A stretch of DNA of 64,000 nucleotides from an uncultured Dysgonomonas sp. (GCF_934668725.1 NZ_CAKUOF010000003.1:62001-126000); one strand, 5' to 3'. Counted from the first letter of the stretch, positions 26,525 through 35,932 are shown. Translations and numbers: made by a program. The notes: generated by a model from the sequence alone, not told the origin.

Positions 26525-28654
26525 TTAATTCTTAATAGTAAGCTCTTCTATCAGACGTGGGCAGTTCATAATCTTGTCGATAGTGTAAAGCACATAACGA
26601 ATATCAACACTAATAGTACGTTGCAATTGAGGCTCAAATACAATGTCACCACTTAAAGCTTCCCAGTTTCCATCAAATGCCAAACCAATCAATTCGGCTT
26701 TACCATTAAATACAGGACTTCCCGAATTACCTCCTGTTATGTCATTATTAGAAAGGAAACCTACATGCATAGTTCCGTCAGCATCGGCATACTGCCCCCA
26801 TTTACCTTCGCGAAGGTTATCTAATATATAATCCTGCACTGCAAATTCCGGATCGTTAGGGTTTTCTTTCTCCAAAACACCTTTACTTGTCGAGTAATAA
26901 TCATACTCTATAGCATCAGCAGGACTGTAACCTCCTACCGAACCATAACTAAGACGTTGAGTAAAATTAGCATCAGGAGAGAAAGCTTTATCCGGCTGCA
27001 TTTCCATTAAAGCTGCCATGTATTTACGAGCATTCTTATCTATTATCGGATAGATTGGCGACAAATCATCAACCAATTTGAGACGACCGTCTGCTACCGA
27101 TTTTGCTAAAATCATCGCCGGGTCTTTGTCTAAAGATTTCAAGCCGCCTTCGCCTATTGCAGAAGCCAAATCATCTATATTCGTAAACTTCGTATTTTTA
27201 TAAACCCACTCGGCATATTTTTCATAATCGCCTTTAAATTTCTTATCAATTGTTTCGTATATACTTGGCAGATATTCAACAGGCACTCTTTCCCTGTAAA
27301 GTTCAAGCAAAGCAGGCATCAACTGTTTGTCCAGTTCGGGCACATAATCCTTGTAAGTATCGGTTAACTTTGCTCTTACGTAAGCCATCAATTCTTCCTT
27401 ATCCGCAATATTAGCATTATTAACAATATTAGCTAAACGAATAATTTCTATCCCATTATTAAATGTTTCACCAAAATATGTTCCTATTTTCACCGACTCC
27501 ATAGAATTCGTATAAGCTGACTGAAGGCTGGGTAAAACATCTCCATACTTTTCAGTAGATTCAGGAGTGCTCAATATCCAGTCTGCCAATTGAGATTCAA
27601 GAGCTTGTTTTTCTTCTACCACATTCAGTTTTTTCAATGCAGCATTCATACCCATTGCATTTTTCCAATAATTGGAACTTCTGCTGAATTTTACCGAATA
27701 CTTGATACGTACTGCATCATCGGCATTCATAGCCTTTCTCCATATATCTTGTTTCACGGTACGAACCTCGATACGTGGAATGTTTTCTGATTCCATCATC
27801 TGAGTAATTCCCCAAGATGACAAATAACGCTCCGTACTTCCCGGATAACCGATAGTCATTGCATAATCTTTATCCTGATATCCTTTCACTGAAACCGGAA
27901 CTGAGTATTTCGGCTGATAAGGGACATTATCAGCACTATAGTGCGCTGCCTGATTATCTTTATTGGCATATACTCTGAATACCGAAAAATCACCTGTATG
28001 GCGAGGCCATTGCCAGTTATCGGCATCGCCTCCGAATTTGCCGATTGACGATGGTGGGGCAAAAACCATTCTTACATCCTTAAACACCTCATATACTACC
28101 AAATAAAACTTATTCCCTGTATAAAAAGGCACTATACGTGCATTCAAGAACTCATTATCCTTGTATTGATTCAATATTTGAGTAGATAATGAATCTATGA
28201 TATGGTTTCTATCCTCTTCGGAAGTAGCATCGGTTATACCTACAGTTACCTGATCGGTAACATCTTCGGTTTTTTGAAGAAAAGACACAGTCAAGCCTTC
28301 GGTATATAATTCTTCTGGTTTCGACTGGCTTACAAAGCCATTCTTCAGATAGTCATGTTCTACCGAACTATGTTTTTGAATGGCATCGTACCCGCAATGG
28401 TGATTCGTAAAAATCAAACCCTCTTGAGATACAGCTACACCTGTACAGCCTCCACCAAATATCACTACGGCATCTTTCAACGATGCATTTTTTTCACTAT
28501 AAATACTATCAATAGGAAATGTAAATCCCAATTCTTTCATACGAGCTGCACTTTGCCTGTTTAGCTCTTTCAACAGCCACATACCCTCATCAGCTTGCAC
28601 AGAAGCCAGCGAGAGTAAAACGCCTAGCAATAAAAAGATTTTCTTCATTTTCAT
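26525..28654 (-). CDS. Exported S46 family dipeptidyl-peptidase, DPP7-like
   Basis: This 709-aa protein begins with a signal peptide (KKIFLLLGVLLSLASVQA, cleavage near 21). It is a chymotrypsin-fold serine peptidase of family S46, which removes dipeptides in the periplasm and feeds amino acids to asaccharolytic Bacteroidota. The catalytic His lies in TNHHC (83-87), the Asp region is near HTGDFSVFRVY, and Ser644 is in GGNSGSPV. The residue 18 after the Ser is Gly662, in FDGNWE. In the family Gly here goes with hydrophobic P1 preference (DPP7), while Arg marks the acidic specificity of DPP11. Two start codons are close together (MKMKK); the palindrome at 28667 lies just upstream. Confidence 0.93.
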   Translation of the reverse strand: MKMKKIFLLLGVLLSLASVQADEGMWLLKELNRQSAARMKELGFTFPIDSIYSEKNASLKDAVVIFGGGCTGVAVSQEGLIFTNHHCGYDAIQKHSSVEHDYLKNGFVSQSKPEELYTEGLTVSFLQKTEDVTDQVTVGITDATSEEDRNHIIDSLSTQILNQYKDNEFLNARIVPFYTGNKFYLVVYEVFKDVRMVFAPPSSIGKFGGDADNWQWPRHTGDFSVFRVYANKDNQAAHYSADNVPYQPKYSVPVSVKGYQDKDYAMTIGYPGSTERYLSSWGITQMMESENIPRIEVRTVKQDIWRKAMNADDAVRIKYSVKFSRSSNYWKNAMGMNAALKKLNVVEEKQALESQLADWILSTPESTEKYGDVLPSLQSAYTNSMESVKIGTYFGETFNNGIEIIRLANIVNNANIADKEELMAYVRAKLTDTYKDYVPELDKQLMPALLELYRERVPVEYLPSIYETIDKKFKGDYEKYAEWVYKNTKFTNIDDLASAIGEGGLKSLDKDPAMILAKSVADGRLKLVDDLSPIYPIIDKNARKYMAALMEMQPDKAFSPDANFTQRLSYGSVGGYSPADAIEYDYYSTSKGVLEKENPNDPEFAVQDYILDNLREGKWGQYADADGTMHVGFLSNNDITGGNSGSPVFNGKAELIGLAFDGNWEALSGDIVFEPQLQRTISVDIRYVLYTIDKIMNCPRLIEELTIKN

Positions 28655-28666
28655 TATTTAAATTAA

Positions 28667-28677
28667 GGTCTGAGACC
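28667..28677 (-). promoter_or_regulatory. Recurrent palindrome upstream of the S46 peptidase
   Basis: This perfect copy reads GGTCTCAGACC in gene direction, followed by TTAA. It ends 12 nt before the start codon, the closest of the six copies. No exact TAnnTTTG element is visible above it. Confidence 0.6.
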
Positions 28678-28962
28678 CATTTGTTATTTCGAGATACATA
28701 CCAGATCAATAAGTGACAGCAGGTGACAATAAACTTACTAACCGGTTACAAAACTCACATTCGGCAACTTAAAAGTGTACAATTTCGTCACTTTCATAAA
28801 CCATTAAAAATCAACTATTAAAATAGAAAAAAATTACAAAGGTGACAAAAGTGACACTTTTTTTTACGTTTTTATTCTTTCTTCTGTTTCTATCTGTTTT
28901 GCACAACTACTGTCCTCGCCTACAGCTTCATGGTATAGATAAATAGCCTCAGTAAAAAAATA
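28678..28962. other. Intergenic region with GTGACA repeat pairs
   Basis: The gap between the S46 peptidase and the flippase gene is 308 bp. It contains two tandem GTGACA pairs (28713-28718 with 28723-28728, and 28842-28847 with 28851-28856). It also has an inverted repeat, AAAGTG at 28772-28777 with CACTTT at 28789-28794. These might be operator sites for the peptidase gene. No ORF, RNA gene or clear terminator of the flippase gene is seen. Confidence 0.45.
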
Positions 28963-30456
28963 TTATTTTTTCTGTAGCACTTTACCTATAACCGGAATTT
29001 CGGACAAAGGCAAATCACGCTTGATAAGAACAAAAAAGAATATACCGAATAGAACCGTATTAAAGGCTAAGCGTAAGGCTTCGGAGTCGAAGCGTACATA
29101 ACAACTTATCGCATACAGAACTATAGCCAAACCAAAATACAAACCGATTGCTTTAAAATCGTAAGGCAGAGGTCTGTATTTTCGTTCGAAATAATACGAA
29201 AGAAGCATCATCACCAGGTTACAGATCAACGTAGCCCATGCACTTGCCATATATCCGTAAATAGGAACAAATATAATATTCAGCACAATGGTAATTACAC
29301 AACCGGCAATAGAAAATATAGCTCCAAAATAGGTTTTATCGACCATCTTATACCAGAAAGACAGATTGAAGTAAATTCCAAACAGAATATATCCCATCAT
29401 GACGATAGAAACCACATCCAATCCCTCATAAAAGTCTTTACCTATAAAATGTTTTATTATATCCATGTAAAACATAACACCGAGGAAGATAATCAACGAG
29501 AAGATAATAAAGAACTTCATCGCCTCAGTATATGCTTTATCATTATTAGCATCCTTATTTTTTGCAAAAATAAATGGTTCGTAAGCAAAACGGAATGCTT
29601 GGGTAAACATCATCATTATGATGGCTACTCGCGAACATGCTCCGTAAATACCCAATTGACGGAAAGCCTCCACCTTGTCTTCGAATAATAAGGGATATAT
29701 TATCTTATCGACCGTTTGATTCAATATACCCGCTATACCAAGTATCAAGAGAGGAAAACAATATTTAAGCATCCTTCTTAATAAATTAGTGTCCACAACA
29801 TATTTAAAGCCTGTCAACTCGGGAAGTAACAATACAAGTGTTATTGCCGAACCTATCAGATTAGCCACAAATACATACCCTTCTTTATAGTGTGGATTGT
29901 AAAACCAGTCGATTAACGAAGGATTTGAAGCATAAATTTTAGGACAGATAATCAAAAAGAATATAGTAAATGCGATGGTTATAAAAATGCTCAACAACCG
30001 AAGTGTTGCAAATCGGATAGGACGCTTTTTATACCTCAGATAAGCAAAGGGAATAGTCATTACGACATCTATTCCGACAACCACAGCCATAATAGCAACA
30101 TAGTCGGTGTGACGCCCATAATCTAGAAACTCGGAGATTGGAGTCAAAAAGCTAAAACAAAAACCAACAAACAGAATAGAGGTTGCAGCAATTGACAATA
30201 AAGTGGTCGAATATACCCGCATAGACTCATCCTCTCCTTTATTTACAAAACGGAAGAAACCTGTTTCCATACCATAAGTAAGAATTACAGCCAATAAAGC
30301 CGTATAACTATACACATTGATCATCACACCAAACTCTCCGGTGGTCAAAACCCGTGTATAAATTGGTACAAGACACCAACTTATGAATTTACCCAAGATA
30401 CTACTCACACCATAAATGGCGGTATCCTTGGCCAGACTTTTCATCCCTCCTGCCAT
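28963..30456 (-). CDS. Oligosaccharide/polysaccharide flippase (Wzx/MATE-like)
   Basis: This polytopic membrane protein has about 14 hydrophobic helices. It begins MAGGMKSLAKDTAIYGVSSILGKF, which is typical of polysaccharide-biosynthesis flippases of the MOP superfamily. Such proteins flip undecaprenyl-linked glycans across the inner membrane. I chose the start at 30456 (497 aa) because the longer form from 30480 overlaps the -7 element at 30478-30485 and would precede the transcription start. No glycan cluster surrounds it, so the cargo is unknown. A lipid II flippase role cannot be excluded, but the sequence is closer to the Wzx type. Confidence 0.85.
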   Translation of the reverse strand: MAGGMKSLAKDTAIYGVSSILGKFISWCLVPIYTRVLTTGEFGVMINVYSYTALLAVILTYGMETGFFRFVNKGEDESMRVYSTTLLSIAATSILFVGFCFSFLTPISEFLDYGRHTDYVAIMAVVVGIDVVMTIPFAYLRYKKRPIRFATLRLLSIFITIAFTIFFLIICPKIYASNPSLIDWFYNPHYKEGYVFVANLIGSAITLVLLLPELTGFKYVVDTNLLRRMLKYCFPLLILGIAGILNQTVDKIIYPLLFEDKVEAFRQLGIYGACSRVAIIMMMFTQAFRFAYEPFIFAKNKDANNDKAYTEAMKFFIIFSLIIFLGVMFYMDIIKHFIGKDFYEGLDVVSIVMMGYILFGIYFNLSFWYKMVDKTYFGAIFSIAGCVITIVLNIIFVPIYGYMASAWATLICNLVMMLLSYYFERKYRPLPYDFKAIGLYFGLAIVLYAISCYVRFDSEALRLAFNTVLFGIFFFVLIKRDLPLSEIPVIGKVLQKK

Positions 30457-30477
30457 ATTTCTGATTTTTTTCGGATG

Positions 30478-30485
30478 CAAAGGTA
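30478..30485 (-). promoter_or_regulatory. Bacteroidota -7 element for the flippase gene
   Basis: The minus strand reads TACCTTTG, an exact TAnnTTTG match, 21 bp before the ATG at 30456. This placement excludes the in-frame start at 30480. Confidence 0.6.
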
Positions 30486-30787
30486 ATACAAATCATATGT
30501 ATATTGTAGTTAATATTAACGAAATACAAGACTTTTTCATGCCCATGTTACCACAACAACTAATGTGTAGACAATTATAAAAATTATGCTATTAACATCA
30601 ATTTATGATTTATTAGCTAACTTTGTAAGATCTCAGATGTTTTTATTGCATTGGCTTGTAAAACAGTGACAGTAAGTTACCTGAGAACATAATATTAAAT
30701 ATCAGCTTCTACTGTCATACCTCTAAAGCCTGAGAGAACTTTATATATGACAATCAGAAGACATTACCATAAGTAAAAAACATAAAA
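30486..30787. other. Divergent intergenic region, flippase and acyl-CoA ligase
   Basis: About 300 bp hold the two promoters listed here and a leader of about 150 nt for the ligase gene. The leader contains a decayed palindrome-like AGATCTCAGATG (30628-30639). It also contains a GTGACA at 30666-30671 followed ten bases later by GTTACC. No ORF or stable hairpin is seen. Confidence 0.4.
30618..30625 (+). promoter_or_regulatory. Bacteroidota -7 element for the acyl-CoA ligase gene
   Basis: TAACTTTG fits TAnnTTTG exactly. It lies about 160 bp before the ATG at 30788, implying a long leader. A -33 element is not clear. Confidence 0.45.
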
Positions 30788-32602
30788 ATGAGTTACTACC
30801 ATTTAGCCGAATTGGTGCACAAAAGAGCAGCCAAATACAAGTCAAGCACAGTTCTTAAGTACAGAGATGCCAATGAAAAACGTTGGAAAACCATTTCTTG
30901 GACGCGTTTCTCCGAATACGTCATGAAAACAGCATGGGCTATGGCTGAGGCAGGAATAGATACTCAGGAAAATGTCGGAATCTACTCTCAAAACATGTAT
31001 CAGTATTTGTTTGCCGAATTTGGTGCTTTTGCAAACAGAGCCGTTGTAGTACCCATATATGCAACAGCATCGCCACATCAAGTAGAATACATTGTTAATG
31101 ATGCCCAAATTCACACCTTGTTTGTCGGTGAACAATTTCAATATAATAATGCATACAAAGTACAACAACAATCGGATAGCCTGAAGAAACTGGTCATTTT
31201 TGATCAAAATGTAAAACTTCACCCGGAAGACCGTACTTCCGTATATTTCAGTGATTTTATGGCGTCAGGTGAAAACTCTGATGCAGAAGTAAAAGTTACA
31301 ATCAGAATGAAGACAATCCGTGAAACGGATACTGCCTGCATTATCTATACCTCCGGAACTACCGGAGAGCCTAAAGGTGTTGTCCTGCTTCATTCTTCGT
31401 TCCTCGAAGTTTTTAGAATTCATGACGAAAGGTTACCTCAATTATCAAACAGAGATCTTTCAATGAACTTCCTTCCTTTGGCACATATCTTCGAAAAAGC
31501 GTGGACATACTATACCATACATAAAGGTATGACGATAGCTATTAATACCGATGCCAAGGAAATACAAAAATCCATCAAACAGGTAAAGCCTACAGTTATG
31601 TGTAGTGTCCCTCGTTTTTGGGAAAAAGTATATCAGGGAGTTTTCGAGAAGATAGAAAGTTCTAAAGGATTAATGAAGTGGCTATATACCGATGCAATTA
31701 AAACAGGAAAAAAATACAATCTCGACTATAAGAATAATGACATAAAGCCTCCGATTGGCAATGCCATAAAATTCCACTTTTATAACAATACCATCTTCCG
31801 TGTATTGAAAATGGTAATTGGTATAGAAAAAGGAATACTATTCCCATGTGCAGGATCTCCATTATCCGACGAAATAAACATATTTCTCAAATCGGTAAAT
31901 ATCCCTATCATAGTCGGTTACGGATTAACAGAAACAACTGCTACAGTAAGTTTTTACCCTCCTGTTCATGTGAGAATTCACTCCGTAGGTACAGTAATGC
32001 CCGGGTTAGAGGTAAAAATAGACCCATCGAACGACGAGATATTAGTCAAAGGTCGTACAGTAATGAAAGAATATTACAAAAAACCTGAAGAAACAGCTAA
32101 AGTCTTTACCGAAGACGGCTTTTTCAGAACGGGAGATTCAGGCAAACTCTTAGATGATAATGTAATTGTACTGACCGAGAGAATTAAAGATCTATTCAAG
32201 ACCTCTAACGGGAAATACATTGCTCCCCAAGCTATAGAGACTATCATTGCCAACGACAAGTTTATAGATATGATAGCCGTTATTGGCGATGAGGTAAAAT
32301 TTGTAAGTGCACTGATTGTACCAAACTACGAAGCCATAATTAAATGGGCCGAAGAGAATCAGATACAATACGATAAAATGGAAGATTTACTTCAGAACAG
32401 AGATGTTAACTCTATGATATCGGGACGTATAGAAATGCGTCAGGCTGATTTAGCTCCTTATGAAAAGGTAAAACGTTTTACGCTTTTACCTGAGCCATTC
32501 ACAATGGAAGCAGGCGAACTTACAAATACCTTGAAAATAAAGAGAAAGGTTGTTGTTGAAAAATACAAAGACCTGATCGAGAAGATGTACGCAGAACAAT
32601 AA
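30788..32602 (+). CDS. Long-chain fatty acid--CoA ligase (AMP-forming)
   Basis: This 604-aa enzyme of the adenylate-forming superfamily activates fatty acids to acyl-CoA via acyl-AMP. The P-loop-like motif is CIIYTSGTTGEPKGV near 185-200. VGYGLTETTATVSFYP near 375-390 and FFRTGDSGKL plus ERIKDLFKTSNGKYIAPQ complete the core motifs. It has no membrane helix and resembles the FadD15-type ligases of Bacteroidota. Its TAA stop shares one base with the hemW ATG (TAATG), indicating translational coupling. The exact fatty acid substrate is not readable. Confidence 0.92.
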   Translation: MSYYHLAELVHKRAAKYKSSTVLKYRDANEKRWKTISWTRFSEYVMKTAWAMAEAGIDTQENVGIYSQNMYQYLFAEFGAFANRAVVVPIYATASPHQVEYIVNDAQIHTLFVGEQFQYNNAYKVQQQSDSLKKLVIFDQNVKLHPEDRTSVYFSDFMASGENSDAEVKVTIRMKTIRETDTACIIYTSGTTGEPKGVVLLHSSFLEVFRIHDERLPQLSNRDLSMNFLPLAHIFEKAWTYYTIHKGMTIAINTDAKEIQKSIKQVKPTVMCSVPRFWEKVYQGVFEKIESSKGLMKWLYTDAIKTGKKYNLDYKNNDIKPPIGNAIKFHFYNNTIFRVLKMVIGIEKGILFPCAGSPLSDEINIFLKSVNIPIIVGYGLTETTATVSFYPPVHVRIHSVGTVMPGLEVKIDPSNDEILVKGRTVMKEYYKKPEETAKVFTEDGFFRTGDSGKLLDDNVIVLTERIKDLFKTSNGKYIAPQAIETIIANDKFIDMIAVIGDEVKFVSALIVPNYEAIIKWAEENQIQYDKMEDLLQNRDVNSMISGRIEMRQADLAPYEKVKRFTLLPEPFTMEAGELTNTLKIKRKVVVEKYKDLIEKMYAEQ

Positions 32603-33732
32603 TGGCAGGTATATATATACATGTTCCTTTCTGTAAAACAAGATGCATATATTGTGACTTTTTTACAAGAACCGACATGAAACAAAAAAATCCTTATGTA
32701 TCATCGATATGTAAAGAAGCTGTCCTTCGTGCCGGCTACCTAGGTGAAGAAGTTATCGAGACTATTTACTTTGGTGGCGGAACACCTTCGCAATTAACAA
32801 TAGAAGATTTACAATCAATACTTCATACGCTTCGAAATACCTTTGCGATAAGCCCACAAGCCGAGATAACTCTCGAGGCTAATCCCGACGATCTGAATGA
32901 AACCTATATAGGTCAGCTCTTAGTATCGGGCTTCAACCGATTGAGTATGGGTGTCCAAAGTTTTGATGATGCACAACTAAAGTTTCTAAACAGACGGCAT
33001 TCAGCCCAAAGAGCAGTGGAGGCTGTAAAGCTGGCTCAAAAAGGTGGCTTTAAGAATATCAGTATAGACCTTATGTATGGTCTGCCCGACCTGACAATGG
33101 ACATCTGGAGAGATACCCTTAACCAAGCGATCGAACTGAATATACAGCATATATCGTCTTATCACCTTATATATGAAACGGGAACTAAATTGTATCGATT
33201 ACTGCAAAAAGGAGACGTAAGATCGGCTGATGAGGAATTAAGCCTTGATATGTTTTCTCTATTAATCGAAAAACTGAAAGAGGCAGGTTTTATTCATTAC
33301 GAAATATCAAACTTCGCCAAAGACGGACTGGTTTCGCGTCACAATACCTCCTATTGGCTCGACAAAAAATATCTGGGATTAGGTCCTTCGGCACATTCTT
33401 ACAATCAGATAAACAGATGTTGGAACGTAGCCTCCATACCCAAATTCATTGAAGGAATAAAGAGCGGTAAGCCTGATATTGAAGAAGAGATTCTGGATGC
33501 TCAATCCCGCTACAATGATTTTATTCTGACAGGCATGCGCACCATGTGGGGTATTAACCTCTCTGTTCTAAAAGAAAAATTCGGACAAGAAATGCTCGAT
33601 TATTGTGAAGACAATCTTAAAAAGCATTTACAATCAGGCAATGTAATTCTCTCTGACAGTCATTACAAGATAACACCACAAGGTATATTTATTTCAGATA
33701 GCATCATGAGCGATCTCATGTATGTACAATAA
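32602..33732 (+). CDS. hemW: Radical SAM heme chaperone HemW
   Basis: This 376-aa radical SAM protein is related to oxygen-independent coproporphyrinogen oxidase (HemN). It has the iron-sulfur motif CKTRCIYC (CX3CX2C) in IHVPFCKTRCIYCDFF at the start. It also has GGGTPSQL and a C-terminal HemN-type domain. The motif HNTSYW (HNxxYW) is typical of HemW, which transfers heme and lacks the oxidase activity of HemN. The homologue in E. coli delivers heme to respiratory enzymes. The gene starts on the last base of the ligase stop codon and ends at a two-way terminator. Confidence 0.93.
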   Translation: MAGIYIHVPFCKTRCIYCDFFTRTDMKQKNPYVSSICKEAVLRAGYLGEEVIETIYFGGGTPSQLTIEDLQSILHTLRNTFAISPQAEITLEANPDDLNETYIGQLLVSGFNRLSMGVQSFDDAQLKFLNRRHSAQRAVEAVKLAQKGGFKNISIDLMYGLPDLTMDIWRDTLNQAIELNIQHISSYHLIYETGTKLYRLLQKGDVRSADEELSLDMFSLLIEKLKEAGFIHYEISNFAKDGLVSRHNTSYWLDKKYLGLGPSAHSYNQINRCWNVASIPKFIEGIKSGKPDIEEEILDAQSRYNDFILTGMRTMWGINLSVLKEKFGQEMLDYCEDNLKKHLQSGNVILSDSHYKITPQGIFISDSIMSDLMYVQ

Positions 33733-33770
33733 AAAAGGAGCTTGACAGATATCTGTCAAGCTCCTTTTTT
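33731..33770. terminator. Bidirectional intrinsic terminator, perfect 40-bp palindrome
   Basis: Bases 33731-33750 are exactly complementary to 33751-33770, with six A at one end and six T at the other. The hairpin begins at the last two bases of the hemW stop codon and separates hemW from the convergent outer-membrane protein gene. Confidence 0.92.
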
Positions 33771-33783
33771 ATGTAGTTCTTTA

Positions 33784-34563
33784 TCAAAAATCGAAACCTA
33801 TTTTAAAAGTAATAGCTCCAATATTTATATGGGTAGAAGTATAATAATTTTCATATATTTCGACTTGTTGCAATGTATATGCCATAGTAAAATTAACCGC
33901 TAGTCCACTACCAGCAACAAAACGTGCCCCTATAGATGGAGAAATATAAAGCCCCTCTACATACTCTCCAAATGTATACCCGCCTTTCAAATCAATAAAA
34001 GGAGAAACCTTTCCTGTACTGAAATCGACTCTGGGATTAATAAATACAGGAAAAGATACAGTAGAAGGTACAGCCTTATCATAATAAAAGCTTGCCCCAC
34101 CACCAATACCTAAATACAAATATGGATTAAACTGATAACCATGTGAAGTTGAGAATTCCAATCTGTTCAATTCAGCAGCATCTACACTAACAGAATATCC
34201 TAAGTCAAACATTCCACGATAACCGGCATTTAAACTATAGCTGTCAGAAGAATAGTAAGCGGGCTCAGCAAATTCGTCTCTGGATCTTGATGTATATGAA
34301 TCTGAATAATTTGATACAGGACGTGCTTTATCGGCTGATACTTTAGCTGACATATTTTTTTCGATACGCAGCACCTCGCTCATTTGATAAACATACACCT
34401 TACCATCTCGAGATTTAATTTCCAGTGATTCGTCAGGAATCATCTGTATAATTGTACCTCTAATCAGGTTACCATTCTTAAGATATACTATTTCGGGCAT
34501 ATCTTGGGCACTTAGCGAAAAGCCGACAAATAAAAGCAGTGTTAATAAAATTAGTTTTTTCAT
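33784..34563 (-). CDS. Predicted outer-membrane beta-barrel protein
   Basis: This 259-aa protein has a clear signal peptide (MKKLILLTLLLFVGFSLSAQ, cleavage near 20). The next 50 residues (IVYLKNGNLIRGTIIQMIPDESLEI and on) form a small beta-rich domain with a pattern common in Bacteroidota secreted proteins. A low-complexity Ser/Tyr-rich linker follows. From about residue 115 come alternating amphipathic beta strands ending in FKIGFDF, with a terminal aromatic residue as expected for an outer-membrane barrel. I cannot name the family with certainty. It stands alone, with 266 bp of featureless A+T-rich DNA upstream. Confidence 0.75.
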   Translation of the reverse strand: MKKLILLTLLLFVGFSLSAQDMPEIVYLKNGNLIRGTIIQMIPDESLEIKSRDGKVYVYQMSEVLRIEKNMSAKVSADKARPVSNYSDSYTSRSRDEFAEPAYYSSDSYSLNAGYRGMFDLGYSVSVDAAELNRLEFSTSHGYQFNPYLYLGIGGGASFYYDKAVPSTVSFPVFINPRVDFSTGKVSPFIDLKGGYTFGEYVEGLYISPSIGARFVAGSGLAVNFTMAYTLQQVEIYENYYTSTHINIGAITFKIGFDF

Positions 34564-34829
34564 CTTGTTCAGATATTTATTATTTATAGATATTGTAGAA
34601 TTCTCTCAGCTTAACATATAAGTAAAAGAAAAAATATTTAATGATACCTTTAAAACTGTAACTAGCTCTCGTTGTATTACCGACTAAACCGACAAATAGC
34701 CATACATCCTTAAAGTATGCAAAATAATGTAAAATTAACTTATTTTACAACAATATCAAAATATACCAACATATATTTTAGAGACTCTGTGTTTTATTGA
34801 AAACAAAGCTGTTAAAGGAGTAGAAAAGA

Positions 34830-35423
34830 CTATTCTTTCTCCAGATTTTCGATTTCTTCAATCTCTTTATTCAGCTTTTTAAAACGTTCAAAAATTGAAT
34901 ATCTAAACCTGTAATATGTTGATGCGATAAAAACAAGTAGTATCAAAAGCAACATTATTACCGATTCTATATTACATACAAACTTCTCAAAAAATATAAG
35001 TAAAGCAGCTAATATGGCAATGGGCATTAACAGATGGCGTATTTTTGATGTTCTGATTGTATATTTTTCAAGTTGAGCAAACCTCTTTTTTATTGTCAGA
35101 ATCGTATCTGAAAAATCAATCTTACGAATCAACAGGAAATATTTGATATCCCAAACATAATTGATTAAGTATACGGGTATAAATAACGCCAAGCCAATAT
35201 AAAAATTAAGTGTCGGACGAAACTGAAAATCAACTATTAGCAACACCATAAAAAGCAGTACCGGAGAAAGTACCCTATATATGGCTTTGACTTTCATCCA
35301 ACTTAATCGTCTCTCCGGCTTCACCAATAGCATTCTTTTCAGAATTTCTTTATTTAAACGGGTATTATCTGCAATCCTTCTATCGGAATCTCTCCAGATA
35401 TTTTCTAATTCAGTTAGTTCCAT
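34830..35423 (-). CDS. Membrane protein, possible anti-sigma partner
   Basis: This 197-aa protein has an N-terminal cytoplasmic region of about 50 residues beginning MELTELENIWRDSDRRIADN. Four membrane helices follow, in two hairpins near 51-90 and 130-165, and then a charged, helical C-terminus with KKLNKEIEEIENLEKE. It begins five bases after the ECF sigma gene and is surely cotranscribed. Genes placed like this often encode membrane anti-sigma factors, but it has no recognisable zinc-binding anti-sigma motif and no periplasmic domain of note. The role is therefore inferred from context only. Confidence 0.7.
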   Translation of the reverse strand: MELTELENIWRDSDRRIADNTRLNKEILKRMLLVKPERRLSWMKVKAIYRVLSPVLLFMVLLIVDFQFRPTLNFYIGLALFIPVYLINYVWDIKYFLLIRKIDFSDTILTIKKRFAQLEKYTIRTSKIRHLLMPIAILAALLIFFEKFVCNIESVIMLLLILLVFIASTYYRFRYSIFERFKKLNKEIEEIENLEKE

Positions 35424-35428
35424 AATGC

Positions 35429-35932
35429 TTAGATTTTTGAAATTGCTAAAGTTCTGATCTGTTCCTTAATTCGGCTAATTCGCGTACCGACATTTGTCTT
35501 AGAAATGCCCATTATTTCTGATATTTCATCGTGCGAATTACCATCCAAATAGAGTAAAATAATTGCTTTATTAATTTCACTCAATTCGTCTATACAACGA
35601 TACAAGATCTCTAATTCCGATGAATTATCCTCATTCGACAGCCACGAGCCTATATCTTTTTCTTTTAAATCATTGAATGAGGAAAGCAACGTGCCATTTT
35701 TATTTTTCCGTTTATAGTTCATAGAAGTATTCAGCGCAACCCGATAAATCCATGTTGAAATCTTAGATTCTCCTTTAAAATGCTTAAATGATTTCCACAG
35801 TTCAAAGGTAATATCATTAATTAAGTCCTCCCTATCCTGCCTGACTTGTGCATAGGCTCTCGAAATCTTAATAATCATCCCTATATTCTTTTCTAAGAGA
35901 TATAGAAATTGTTCTTGAATATCGTCCATCAC
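35429..35932 (-). CDS. ECF-type RNA polymerase sigma factor
   Basis: This 167-aa protein shows the two conserved regions of extracytoplasmic-function sigma factors. Region 2 (DREDLINDITFELWKSFKHFKGESKISTWIYRVALNTSMNY) spans about residues 33-74. Region 4 (helix-turn-helix with SHDEISEIMGISKTNVGTRISRIKEQI) spans about 131-157. The start may be Met1 or Met2. It is the first gene of a pair with a membrane protein that may hold it inactive. Its targets are unknown, although the outer-membrane protein gene downstream is a candidate. Confidence 0.9.
   Translation of the reverse strand: MMDDIQEQFLYLLEKNIGMIIKISRAYAQVRQDREDLINDITFELWKSFKHFKGESKISTWIYRVALNTSMNYKRKNKNGTLLSSFNDLKEKDIGSWLSNEDNSSELEILYRCIDELSEINKAIILLYLDGNSHDEISEIMGISKTNVGTRISRIKEQIRTLAISKI

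Noticed and set aside
30457..30480. Flippase start at 30480 (MHPKKIRN)
   Set aside because: The -7 element at 30478-30485 would overlap this start codon.
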